NCBI GenBank assembly: GCA_963770035.1 | Contig: CAVYON010000067.1 | Location: forward strand, 248,001-312,000 | Source of the DNA: Roseiarcus sp963770035 | GTDB taxonomy: Bacteria > Pseudomonadota > Alphaproteobacteria > Rhizobiales > Beijerinckiaceae | Direction of reading: 5' to 3' | DNA length: 64,000 nt | Part shown: piece after piece, positions 52,231-61,070 of the stretch | Layout of the letters: every line of letters starts with the position of its first letter | How positions within the stretch are numbered: position 1 is the stretch's first letter | Notes under the pieces: generated by a model | Told to the model about the DNA's origin: nothing | Seen by the model: only the letters and a program-made list of their open reading frames with translations | Database searches by the model: none | Translations under genes and position numbers: made by a program

Positions 52231-52323
52231 TTCGCATCTCCTAGCGGTTATTAAGGGCCACCGTCGTAATAGCGCGGCAGCCAAGTGAATAGAACGCGAA
52301 GCTCCTCGAACCGGCTTCCTCCC

Positions 52324-52584
52324 CTAGCTGCCGCCCGGGCTAGTGTTCAGAATCCAGGGCGGCGCGGGACTTAGGCCACACACAATCGACGGAAAGCACA
52401 GCCGGGTGTGACGCACAATCCGACAGTACTGAACGATCCAGCACGAATAATAAAGGCGAAGTGGGGGGGCGAGCCCTTGAGCAGGTTGGACGATTCCACC
52501 GTAACCGCTCGCCTCACTAGTGACTTGATAAGACACGTTACTGTTGTACATAGACGCTTCCGCCGTAAATCCTGGCATTTTCAT
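52324..52584 (-). CDS. Candidate precursor peptide A with PGFTAE motif
   Basis: 86 residues starting MKMPGFTAEASMYNSNVSYQ; AAAGAGGTG precedes ATG 52584. I recall many short proteins from proteobacteria and actinobacteria beginning MxMPGFTAEASLYxT, without known function. The C-terminal half holds four cysteines, C-x5-C-x8-C-x5-C (YYSCWIVQYC...CFPSIVC), and ends LNTSPGGS. It lies 22 bp behind the PatG-like gene. Confidence 0.8.
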   Translation of the reverse strand: MKMPGFTAEASMYNSNVSYQVTSEASGYGGIVQPAQGLAPPLRLYYSCWIVQYCRIVRHTRLCFPSIVCGLSPAPPWILNTSPGGS

Positions 52585-52606
52585 TTCGATCACCTCTTTG
52601 GTTGAG

Positions 52607-53515
52607 TTAATGGTCATAATACGGCGACAACTTCGTCACCAGGAAAGGAAATTCCTCGGTGACATCGACGCGGACAAAGGACTTCTCGGGAAAACCGGTG
52701 GTGCGGTGGGTAAATGAGAAGATGACCTCGATGATATTGCGCGTGCCGCTCAACGGGGAGGGCTGGACGTCGACGCTGGTCAGTCCGAGATTGCCGGCAA
52801 AAGCTTCCGCCGCTCTGGCGTAGATTTCGGGGTAGCGCACCGCCAGGTAGTTCATCGCGCGGTTCTCATCGGTCGCGCCGGCATTGTCCGTCATCTGTAT
52901 GATCGTATCGAACAGTTCCCGCGCGGCGGGCCCAAACTGCGCGGCGGGTATTCCGTCCGGCCGGGGGATCGCCTCGATCAGCGCATCCTTCGAGAAGGTG
53001 TAGATCTGGTCGAACGCCACGATCGGGATCATCAGCCCGTTGCAATAGTCTGGCGGCGCGACAGGGCCGCGAAGCCCGATGACCGTGCTGATCCATGGGA
53101 CCGGATCGGGCGGTCCCCGCAGAGCCTCGATAAGGAGATCGAGATCGGCCGGATCGCGCGGCTGCAGAATGTAGGTTTCGAGCCCCTGAACGGTCAGAAC
53201 CCAACACATTTGCCGCGCGAGATAGCGATTTTCGCGTTGGGACAGCATGTGATGAAAGGCTTGCCGATCCGTGTGGCCTGCCGTCTCCGCCCGCCCGGTG
53301 GCCTGCGCCACCTCCTTTTCCACCGATGGGCGCGGGAAACGAGTCTCGATCTGGCCGAGCGCATAGACGTAAGAAGCCGGCGAACCCGCGCCGCCGCCGC
53401 AGGTCGGACACGGCGCCGGCTGCGCCGAGGCTCCCGGATCGACAGCGACCTGGGACGGCCTGACTTCGGTTGGTGGGCCGCCGGCTGACAATTCAGCAAC
53501 TTCATGCGGATCCAT
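52607..53515 (-). CDS. PatG C-terminal-domain-like protein
   Basis: 302 residues; AAAGGAGG precedes ATG 53515. Residues about 48-302 match what I remember of the C-terminal domain of the cyanobactin protease/macrocyclase PatG: ASYVYALGQIETRFPRPSVE, ATGRAETAGHTDRQAFHHML, GLETYILQPRDPADLDLLIE, PPDYCNGLMIPIVAFDQIY, TDNAGATDENRAMNYLAVRY and the end FVRVDVTEEFPFLVTKLSPY. That domain is noncatalytic with unknown task. An N-terminal CPTCGGG (C36, C39) could bind metal. Here it stands alone rather than fused to the protease, which is the neighbouring gene. Confidence 0.8.
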   Translation of the reverse strand: MDPHEVAELSAGGPPTEVRPSQVAVDPGASAQPAPCPTCGGGAGSPASYVYALGQIETRFPRPSVEKEVAQATGRAETAGHTDRQAFHHMLSQRENRYLARQMCWVLTVQGLETYILQPRDPADLDLLIEALRGPPDPVPWISTVIGLRGPVAPPDYCNGLMIPIVAFDQIYTFSKDALIEAIPRPDGIPAAQFGPAARELFDTIIQMTDNAGATDENRAMNYLAVRYPEIYARAAEAFAGNLGLTSVDVQPSPLSGTRNIIEVIFSFTHRTTGFPEKSFVRVDVTEEFPFLVTKLSPYYDH

Positions 53516-53552
53516 GGTTTCCTCCTTTGAAAATTGCCTTTCGCGGATCGCG

Positions 53553-53762
53553 CTACCGGCTGCGCCGGCCGGAAAAGGTCATCCACCCGTTGAGCGCGGC
53601 CGCGCGCCCTTCGCAGCCGCCGCAGGGGCGGATGCCGACGGCGTAGGTCATCCGCTTCACCACATCGCCGAGGCCGATGTCCTCGTCGGCGACAAAGCCA
53701 GGAAGGCGAACGCGATGAGCGGGGCGCTCACTCTGCCGATTGTCACCCTCGTTGCCGGTCAT
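53553..53762 (-). CDS. Small peptide with PGFVADE and CGGC motifs
   Basis: 69 residues. ATG 53762 overlaps the protease stop as ATGA, so the pair is coupled. HRVRLPGFVADEDIGLGDVV resembles the PGFTAE block; then VGIRPCGGCEGRAAALNGWM. The CGGC..RAAALN pattern occurs in many small unassigned proteins. A third precursor, or an accessory peptide; the CxxC pair could bind iron-sulfur or zinc. Confidence 0.75.
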   Translation of the reverse strand: MTGNEGDNRQSERPAHRVRLPGFVADEDIGLGDVVKRMTYAVGIRPCGGCEGRAAALNGWMTFSGRRSR

Positions 53763-54643
53763 GACGCGAATCTCCTTGTTGCGTTGCGGTTCATGAGCCC
53801 GTAGGCGGCCCAGGCGTTGAGGAGGGGCGGCGTCACCGTTGTTCGGCGTCCCGCGATCGCTTGCGTCACCGCGGCCTTGACTTCGGCCGCGCTGGCGGCC
53901 GGGAATTGCGACCAGAGAAGGGCGACGGCGCCGGTGACGAACGGCGCGGCGACGCTGGTGCCGCCGAGCCTGAGCGGCCTGCCGTCGACGCCGAGGCTCT
54001 CGATCGCCTCGCCAGGCGCCCTCAGGCCGCGCAGCCCCATGGAACGACCAAGGTTTGATTCACGGGTCGGCTTTCCTTGCGCGTCGCACGCTGCGACCGG
54101 AACGACCCAGGAGTGACGCGTGATGCTCGTGCCGCCGACGGAGCCCTGGTTGCCGGCCGCCGCAACGACGATCACGCCCATTTTCGCGGCCTGGTCGAGC
54201 GCCTCCCCCAACGCTCGTTCTCCCTTGGCATGTGATCGGGTGAGGGCGAGGCTCAAGTTGAGGATTTTTGCGCCGGCCCGGATGCACCCGAGGATCGCCG
54301 CCGCGAGGCCCTCGGGCGTGGCGCTCGGCATCTCCTTGTCGTCGGGCGCGTCGGCAAAGATTGGGTACGCCAGCAATGTGCAGTCGGGGCAGATAGCCGG
54401 CGCAGGCGAGCCGCGTCTGGCGACGAGGATGCCCGCCATGAACGTGCCGTGGAGGCAGGCGAGGCTGGTGGCCTTCGAGCAGGCGCCGCTCGCTTCGCCA
54501 GTCGCCTCCCGGATTGTGCTCCCGGCGAGGTCGGCGTGGTGGCCGGCGATGGGGCCATCGATCAACCCGATCACCACCTCCGGCCGTCCGGCCGAAAGCC
54601 GCATCAACGCCTCAAGACCGACCAGTTCCAGAGCGTTCGCCAT
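53759..54643 (-). CDS. Subtilisin-like S8 protease (PatA-like)
   Basis: 294 residues; GGGAGGAGCG precedes ATG 54643. Triad Asp29 (VIGLIDGPI), His65 (LHGTFMAGI), Ser230 (LGGTSVAAPFVTG), with the oxyanion Asn165 (AAAGNQGS). No signal peptide or propeptide, so it acts in the cytosol, as PatA does on cyanobactin leaders. ATGA overlap with the CGGC peptide gene. Likely cleaves the PGFTAE peptides; inferred from gene order. Confidence 0.88.
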   Translation of the reverse strand: MANALELVGLEALMRLSAGRPEVVIGLIDGPIAGHHADLAGSTIREATGEASGACSKATSLACLHGTFMAGILVARRGSPAPAICPDCTLLAYPIFADAPDDKEMPSATPEGLAAAILGCIRAGAKILNLSLALTRSHAKGERALGEALDQAAKMGVIVVAAAGNQGSVGGTSITRHSWVVPVAACDAQGKPTRESNLGRSMGLRGLRAPGEAIESLGVDGRPLRLGGTSVAAPFVTGAVALLWSQFPAASAAEVKAAVTQAIAGRRTTVTPPLLNAWAAYGLMNRNATRRFAS

Positions 54644-54785
54644 CGCTCCTCCCAGTTGGCTCGCCTTGCTGCCGTTATGACAACACGGCGGGCCACTTTC
54701 GGCATTCTCCGCTAAACGGAGCTTCTTTCCTTCACGAAGCGTAAGCCATTGATCTCGCTCGGGGCGAGCGGCTGTGGGGTCGCTG

Positions 54786-56546
54786 CTACTGGGTACAGGC
54801 GATGGGGAATCCGAGGAGGTCGAAGGCCTTTTGCTGGATCGGGGTCGGGCGGGTGAGGATGGTGAAGGGGCGGTCGGGCGCGCCCGCGGTCACGACGGTG
54901 TTGCGCGCGAGGGTCGCGAGATCGGCGAGCAGGGTCTGGAAGGAGTGGACGGGGGCGCCGTCGGCGGCGCGGCCGGTGGCGCTTTTGGCGAGGGCGGCGG
55001 GAGAACGCTGCGCCTTGGCGACGGGGCTGTCGCGCAGGGCCTCGGCGGCTTCCTTGTCGTCGTCGTCATAGAGCATCGGGGCGAGGCGCGCCCGCATGTG
55101 CCACTCGACATAGTAGGCCAGCATGCACAGGAACACGTGGGCGCGGACCCGCTCCGTGAGCCAGTGGTGGATCGGCCGCACGTGCAGATCGACCGTCTTC
55201 AGGCATCGAAAGGCCCGTTCCACCATGGACAAGGATTTGTATGTCTTGACCGCGGTTTCGTCGGCGAGGGTCTGTTCGGGCAGGCTGGTGCGCACGGCGT
55301 AGAGGCCGTCGAGCGCGGCCTCCTGGGCGATCTCATCGCGCTTTCGGGCGAAGGCGAACCGGTCGTCGGCGATCGTCAGGTCGAAGTGCTTGGCCATCTT
55401 GTGCTTGTCGAGCACGGCGCCGACGGCCATGCCGATCTCGGCCGCGCCGCGTAAGGGGCGGGTCTTGCGCGTGACGCTGGCTGTGATTTTGGCCAGATCG
55501 CGCTCGGTGGCGGCGAGGAGGTCCTCGCGCTTTCTGGCGCGCTCGCGCGCGAGATCGGGGTTGCGGCAGACGATCAGCCGCTCGCCGGGAAAGTCGGGCG
55601 AAGTGATCGCCGCCATGTCGCGCTGGTCGAACAGCGACATCTGCAGATGGCCGCCGCCGACCAGCTCCTTGAGCGCGGGGGCGCGCAAGGCGGTGATCCA
55701 GTCGAGCCCGGCCGGACGCAGGTCCTCGTCGATGCGCGCCTGAGTGATCATACCGCGGTCGCCGACGAGAACGACGTGGTCGATGGCGAAGCGGCGCTTG
55801 AGTTTGGCGACCTGATCGGCCAGGGTCATGGGATCGGCGGTGTTTCCTTCGAACACTTCGATGGCGACGGGGCAGCCGTCGGGCGCGCACAGAAGGCCGT
55901 AGACGATCTGCAGCTTGCCCTTCTTGCCGTCGCGGTTGTAGCCGCGTTTGGCCAGAGGGCAGCAGCGGCCTTCGACGTAGCTCGACGAGACGTCGTAGAG
56001 CACCAGCGTCCCGCCCTTCAGATGGCGCTTCGCGAGCGCGGTCTCGATCGCGCCCTGACGCTCGAGGAGCCAGTCGAGCGCGGCGTAGAGTTCGTCCTCG
56101 TGGACGTCGCCGAGGCCCAATTCGACGCCGAGGCTGGATGCGGCGGTGACGGGATCGAGCGCCCTGGCGGTGGCGAGTTTCGACGCCGGGGCGATGATGC
56201 GGCTGACGATCATGGCCAGGACGAGGTCGACCGGCCGACAATTCTCGGGATCGGACCCGCGCGCTTGCTTGGGTCCGATGATTGTGTCGAGGCCGATGGC
56301 GCGCGTCGCGCCCAACACGGCGGCGACGGCCCCATGCGGCAACGAGCGCTCGACGACGAAGGGCTGCTCGCCCGGCGGCAGCACGACCCCGCCCTTGAGG
56401 ACGCCGCGCAGCCCTTCGACGTGCTCGGCCGGCCAATGGGAGAGGTTGAGCAGCGTGCGCTTCCGTATCCTCCCGCTGTCCCGATAGCTCTCGCGCAGCA
56501 GGATCGCCGGTGGGGAGCCGCGGTTGGGGACGGTTTCGATATACAT
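54786..56546 (-). CDS. IS1634-family transposase
   Basis: 586 residues, intact. N-terminal DUF4277-like part (HGAVAAVLGATRAIGLDTII), DDE_Tnp_1 core: first Asp in LVLYDVSSSYVEG, then VGDRGMITQARIDED, late HHWLTERVRAHVFLCMLAYY with the Glu-like segment. Terminal repeats were not found. It lies directly upstream of the peptide cassette, on the same strand. Confidence 0.88.
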   Translation of the reverse strand: MYIETVPNRGSPPAILLRESYRDSGRIRKRTLLNLSHWPAEHVEGLRGVLKGGVVLPPGEQPFVVERSLPHGAVAAVLGATRAIGLDTIIGPKQARGSDPENCRPVDLVLAMIVSRIIAPASKLATARALDPVTAASSLGVELGLGDVHEDELYAALDWLLERQGAIETALAKRHLKGGTLVLYDVSSSYVEGRCCPLAKRGYNRDGKKGKLQIVYGLLCAPDGCPVAIEVFEGNTADPMTLADQVAKLKRRFAIDHVVLVGDRGMITQARIDEDLRPAGLDWITALRAPALKELVGGGHLQMSLFDQRDMAAITSPDFPGERLIVCRNPDLARERARKREDLLAATERDLAKITASVTRKTRPLRGAAEIGMAVGAVLDKHKMAKHFDLTIADDRFAFARKRDEIAQEAALDGLYAVRTSLPEQTLADETAVKTYKSLSMVERAFRCLKTVDLHVRPIHHWLTERVRAHVFLCMLAYYVEWHMRARLAPMLYDDDDKEAAEALRDSPVAKAQRSPAALAKSATGRAADGAPVHSFQTLLADLATLARNTVVTAGAPDRPFTILTRPTPIQQKAFDLLGFPIACTQ

Positions 56547-57292
56547 GGACGCAGGATAGCTGAGAAACTCGCAAAATCAACAACAATATCCGATTTACAT
56601 GGCTACATTTTCACCCCCCGCCAGCCCCAAAGATGCGCAAAATCAGAGACTTGACCCTCGCGAAAGAAAGAAGCTCCGGCTAAAGAGCCCCGCCGATTGG
56701 CGCTTGACTTTACCGGCCCAAATAAATTTTCGCCTTATTGCAACCGGGTATAAAGAGCTTAACTTATTCGACAAACAATGCCGGTCACCGTACAACTACA
56801 CCGTGAGCCGTCAGCTTTCAGAGCAGTTTTATTCTTCTGACGCCGAGCACCAAAATTTACAGGAGCGACAATAAATTGCGTCTGTTTGCTTATGCTTAAC
56901 GAGCCAAAAAATTCGGAACCCATCGGTTACGCAAGCCACGAAGACGGCGCAATCATGGCATAGAATTGTTCGGCTGTCTATGACGGCGATCACACTGCTC
57001 AACCGATCAGCGCGGAAAAAGCGCGGGACGGCGGCGCGGCTATTCCTTTCCGCGATTGGTCCACTGTGCTGCGCACGTTGAAGTCGACCGCGAGCTCGCA
57101 AGACCGAGCCGATCGAGATCGCCGTGGCTTACCGGCGCCGACGAATCCGGCGTTGCGTCCAGGCGCGGCGGCCGGCGGGGTTGCCCCACTCTTTCACACG
57201 TTTGCAGCGGCCGCCGTTAAGACGCCCCGTAACCCCCTGAGGCCATTGGCGCCCGCCGCTAAACGGCGCGAAAACGCGTGATGCGCTGGCCG
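56547..57292. other. AT-richer stretch without recognised gene
   Basis: Lower GC than the backbone (roughly half). Short frames such as one starting MATFSPPASPKDAQNQRLDP are open but match no family I know. Confidence 0.4.
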
Positions 57293-57345
57293 CTTGCGCC
57301 CGTCTCTGGAAATGGGCGGACCCAGCGCCGGACGGATGGTTCAAA
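57293..57345 (-). ncRNA. Second copy of the rplJ-leader-like structured RNA
   Basis: Stem CCGTC/GACGG and hairpin TGGG-TCCG-CCCA. No ribosomal protein gene lies behind it on the minus strand, only the 3' flank of the PRC gene and the IS1634 element. Confidence 0.5.
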
Positions 57346-57395
57346 GCAGGCGCCGCCGGACTCGAATTTTCCGGACGCCTCCGCGGCCGACGAGG

Positions 57396-58019
57396 TCAAG
57401 CCGGCCAGCCGAAGTGGCGGTGGAGTTGTTCGAGCCGGATCTCGTCCATCGTCGCCAGCGGGTCCCAGGCCGGCGCCGATCGCACCTGCTCGCGGGTCAC
57501 GTTCACGTTGACCCGCCGGTCGCTCCAATCGATGGCCGTCACGGCGAAGGGCGAGATCGGCGCTTGCTTCCCGTGAAGCCAAGCATGCGTAGCGACAACG
57601 AGATAGCGAACGGACCAGTTCCGATCGTCCGCGAGGACCATCTCAACCGGCCCGACCTCGCCGTCCTCGGCCTCGACGCGGAAGCCCGCGATCGCGGCGG
57701 CGCTGCCGAGATGCCCGACGGGTTCGTCGCCGCCTGCGTCCGGACCGGATTCCATCTCGGTGAGTGTGATATTGAGGTTCAGCGTCAGCTTCTCGCCGAA
57801 ACTCAACATCGGGAAGGCTGGCTTTGGCGGAATGACAATGGGCGCGATCGCCGAGGGCGCAACGAGGACCTTTCGGCCCTCGAGCCACGAACCGGCCGCC
57901 ACGCTCACCCAGCGGATCAGCCAGGCTCGGTCGTCGAACAAGAAGTCGTCGACGGTCCCGGCTTCGCCGTCACTCGCCTTGACCGGGCAGCCGAACAAAC
58001 CATTCGCCGCAAACAGCAT
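57396..58019 (-). CDS. Two-domain PRC-barrel protein
   Basis: 207 residues; GGGGGAGGCGCC precedes ATG 58019. Two PRC-like beta-barrels: GCPVKASDGEAGTVDDFLFD near residue 10 and GFRVEAEDGEVGPVEMVLAD near 115, each followed by a conserved W.RW/W.VRY segment. PRC barrels mediate protein or RNA contacts; here the role is unknown. Divergent from the response regulator. Cytosolic by sequence. Confidence 0.85.
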   Translation of the reverse strand: MLFAANGLFGCPVKASDGEAGTVDDFLFDDRAWLIRWVSVAAGSWLEGRKVLVAPSAIAPIVIPPKPAFPMLSFGEKLTLNLNITLTEMESGPDAGGDEPVGHLGSAAAIAGFRVEAEDGEVGPVEMVLADDRNWSVRYLVVATHAWLHGKQAPISPFAVTAIDWSDRRVNVNVTREQVRSAPAWDPLATMDEIRLEQLHRHFGWPA

Positions 58020-58286
58020 GGCGCCTCCCCCGGCGGGACGGCGCCTCAGAGAGGAAGCGCGCGGTCCCGACCCAAGCGCGATAGATGGCGCGCGGCGTGG
58101 CGAAATGTAAACCCACCGCATTCGCCGCGGCCCGTTAAGGCTGAGGGTCAAGAGGACGCGCCGCCTATCGGAGCGGACGCCTAAAGCGCTCGCGCCGATA
58201 GGCCTGCCCGCCCCGCGCCCGCGCGACGGGCGATCTATAGACGGCCGACAGTCCCGCTCATCGACCCCTACGGATTCGCCCGCCGT

Positions 58287-58322
58287 CTCGCTTCCCACTG
58301 TTAACTCGCTTCCCACTGTTAA
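58287..58322. repeat. Perfect 18-bp tandem duplication
   Basis: CTCGCTTCCCACTGTTAA twice in direct succession, 100 bp upstream of the response regulator. May contain two binding sites. Confidence 0.85.
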
Positions 58323-58423
58323 GTTGACGTGGCTTCACATCGGAGTAAATCGGACGAAAGTCCCAGGGGCGGTCCTAAGACTTTCGGGTCGCTCGACGGC
58401 GAGCCTCGGGCGCCTCGCCTAAG

Positions 58424-59074
58424 ATGGTCGGGCTGGTGAAGCTGCTGATAGTCGATGATCATCCCGTGATGCGTGACGGCATCGCCGCGCTGCTCTCGCA
58501 GTTCGGCCCGGATACGGTCGTCCTCCAGGCGGCCGACGCGAGAAGCGCGCTGGAGCTTGCGGCGACCCATGACGACCTCGACGCCGTCATTCTCGATCTT
58601 GGCCTTCCCGGCATGGACGGGATCAGCGCGCTGACTGAATTCGGCCGGGTCCGGCCCGATGTGCCGGTCGTCGTCGTCTCCGCATCCGAGGACGCCCGCG
58701 ACGCGCGCGAGGCGCTGGCGAAAGGCGCGCTCGGCTACGTGCCGAAATCGGCGGGGCAGCGCACGCTCCTGTCCGCGATCCGGCTCGTCCTCGACGGCGA
58801 GCTCTATGTTCCCCCACTGCTCCTCAGCGATTCGCCTCCGCTTGCGGGGCTCGAGGCGCGCGGCGAAGCGGGACCGCAGCGCGCCGCGCTCACTAATCGG
58901 CAGATCGAGGTGCTGCGGCGCGTGAGCCAGGGTCAGCCGAACAAGACCATCGCGCGCGACCTTGGCCTCTCCGAAAAGACGGTCAAGGCGCACATCACCG
59001 CGATCTTCAAGGCGCTAAACGTCGTCAATCGCACCCAGGCCGCCGCGGTCGGGCGTGACGCCGGCCTGCTTTGA
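58424..59074 (+). CDS. NarL/LuxR-type response regulator
   Basis: 216 residues. Receiver domain with acidic pair LLIVDDHP, phospho-Asp58 (VILDLGLPGMDG) and Lys in GYVPKSAG; C-terminal LuxR helix-turn-helix (TNRQIEVLRRVSQGQPNKTI; LGLSEKTVKAHITAIF). It faces the hybrid kinase, with 12 bases between stop codons, and is the likely partner. GTG 58436 is an alternative start. Confidence 0.92.
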   Translation: MVGLVKLLIVDDHPVMRDGIAALLSQFGPDTVVLQAADARSALELAATHDDLDAVILDLGLPGMDGISALTEFGRVRPDVPVVVVSASEDARDAREALAKGALGYVPKSAGQRTLLSAIRLVLDGELYVPPLLLSDSPPLAGLEARGEAGPQRAALTNRQIEVLRRVSQGQPNKTIARDLGLSEKTVKAHITAIFKALNVVNRTQAAAVGRDAGLL

Positions 59075-59086
59075 GCGGGCTCGGGC

Positions 59087-60862
59087 CTAAGCATCCGTCT
59101 CCTCCTCCGTCTCGCCGGCTGCGATCGCGTTGGCGATCGCAGCGCGCAGCTTTCCGAGCGGCGCCGGCTTGTGCAAGACGATGAGGCCCCGTGCCCGGGC
59201 CGCGCTCAGCAGTTCCGGCGCGGTGTCGCCGGTGAGCAGGATCGCCGCGATGGCGGCGTTGTATTCGCCGCGCAGCCGTTCGATCAGGTCGAGGCCGTTC
59301 TCGGCCCCGCGCAGCCGATAGTCGCAAATGAAGAGGTCCGGGCGCGTCGGGCGTGTCGCCAGCCGCGCGATCGCCTCGTCGCCCGAGCCCTCGGCGACGA
59401 TGTCGTACCCCCAGCTGGCGAGCAGTTTCGCCATGCCCGCGCGGATCGGAGCCTCGTCGTCGACGACAACGATCAGGCGGCCCGCCGGGACTCGCGAGAG
59501 GGGGCGTTCGGCCGGCGCAGACAGGCTCGCGGGACCGGTTGCGAGCGGAACGGCGATCGCGAAGCACGACCCTTTTCCAGGCTCGGAGCGGAGGGTCAGC
59601 TCCGCTCCGAGCAGGGCGGCGAGGCGACGGACGATGGCGAGTCCGAGGCCGAGGCCCTTCGCCCGGTCCCGTTCGGGATTGCCTATCTGATAATATTCTT
59701 GAAAGATCCGCTCCCGCTCGCCGGCGGCAATGCCGACGCCGGTGTCCCAGACCTGCACGACCAAGCCGCCGCTCGCCCGTCGGCAACCGACCAGGACCCG
59801 CCCCAGGTCGGTGTAGCGAACGGCGTTCGAGACCAGATTGCGCACGATCCGCTCGAGCAGCACCGGATCGGAAACGACGACGGCGGACGAGCCGACCCAA
59901 TCGAACCGAACGCCCTTGGCTTCCGCCTCGGGCGCGCTATCGGCGCAGACGCGCGCGAGGATCGAGCCGATCGCGACGGTCCGCCGGTCGACCACGACGA
60001 CCCCGGCGTCGAGACGAGACACGTCGAGAAGTGCGCCAAACAGGCCCTCCATGGCCTCGACCGATGATTCGATCTGGTCGATCAGCGGCGCGGCGTCCTT
60101 GGCGCTGGCGAGGCTGCGCAGCGCGCCGACGAAGAGGCCGAGCGCATGCACCGGCTGGCGCAGATCGTGGCTGGCGGCGGCCAGGAAGGTCGACTTGGCG
60201 AGGTTGGCGCGTTCGGCGATCTCCTTCTGCCGCTGCAGATCCTCAGCCAGTTCCTCGGTCTCGATCTGAAGGCGCACCAGCTGCGCGAAGGCGCGATTGG
60301 CCCGGAGACCAAGCGCGCCCATGCCGCCGATGTAGCTCAGCATCAATACGGGCGCGAGACGATGCAGGAGAGGATCGGACGCGAAAAATCCGGAAATCGC
60401 AAAGGGAACGGTCGCCGCCAGAAAGAACGGGACGAAGGTCGGCAGATAAGGGCCGAACGCTGTAATCGCTCCGGCGGCCACGCACAGCGTCACGGTCAGG
60501 ATCAAAAAAACCACGCCGACGCGGCCGCCGTCCGGCAGCCCGATCGGCGCCCAGCCGAATCCGAGACCCACCGCGAGGTTGATGATGGAGAACGCCAGTC
60601 CCCAGGCCCGCCAGCTCTCGCGCGACGAAGGCGATCGCCGATAGAGGGCGCGCAAAGCGAGATTGGCGAGGGCGCAAGCGGACATGTACGCGACCCAGGC
60701 CGCGGCGGTCCAAGGCGCGACTTGGCCGAGCGCGGCCAGACCTCCAGCCAGGATCGCGGCAGCGGCCGCCGCCGCCGGCGCCGCGACCAGGATGAAATCG
60801 AACATCGCGTCGACCTGGGCCGCGCCGAGGCGGTCTTGTCTGTTTTCGCCGCTCATCGCCAT
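59087..60862 (-). CDS. Hybrid sensor histidine kinase with C-terminal receiver
   Basis: 591 residues. Five or six membrane helices in residues 20-185, a coiled linker (LVRLQIETEELAEDLQRQKE), H-box with His232 (LAAASHDLRQPVHALGLFVG), N-box NLVSNAVRYT, G-boxes WDTGVGIA and GLGLGLAIVRR, then a receiver with Asp514 (LFICDYRLRGAENG) and Lys in VLHKPAP. The DLRQP H-box is the type of the Pseudomonas NahK/ErcS-like kinases. Signal unknown. Convergent with the response regulator. Confidence 0.9.
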   Translation of the reverse strand: MAMSGENRQDRLGAAQVDAMFDFILVAAPAAAAAAAILAGGLAALGQVAPWTAAAWVAYMSACALANLALRALYRRSPSSRESWRAWGLAFSIINLAVGLGFGWAPIGLPDGGRVGVVFLILTVTLCVAAGAITAFGPYLPTFVPFFLAATVPFAISGFFASDPLLHRLAPVLMLSYIGGMGALGLRANRAFAQLVRLQIETEELAEDLQRQKEIAERANLAKSTFLAAASHDLRQPVHALGLFVGALRSLASAKDAAPLIDQIESSVEAMEGLFGALLDVSRLDAGVVVVDRRTVAIGSILARVCADSAPEAEAKGVRFDWVGSSAVVVSDPVLLERIVRNLVSNAVRYTDLGRVLVGCRRASGGLVVQVWDTGVGIAAGERERIFQEYYQIGNPERDRAKGLGLGLAIVRRLAALLGAELTLRSEPGKGSCFAIAVPLATGPASLSAPAERPLSRVPAGRLIVVVDDEAPIRAGMAKLLASWGYDIVAEGSGDEAIARLATRPTRPDLFICDYRLRGAENGLDLIERLRGEYNAAIAAILLTGDTAPELLSAARARGLIVLHKPAPLGKLRAAIANAIAAGETEEETDA

Positions 60863-61070
60863 GGCGCGCCTCGTCCGCCGGGGCCTCGCCGAGCGTTATT
60901 CGAAGGCCGCCGCTCTCTAATCAACGCAGAGACCGGCATTGGCGGCAACAGGCGTCGCGCTTCCCCGGCGGTCTCGCGGGTGCAGTAGGCTTTTTCATGG
61001 AGAAAGCGGCCGTTGGTCTCGGCCTTGCGCGAGGAGCGGCAGCCAAAGTAAGGGGCGCGACCCGATGCCG

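Noticed and set aside
54786..56546. IS1634 terminal inverted repeats
   Set aside because: Compared both flanks by eye; no convincing match, so no element borders are given.
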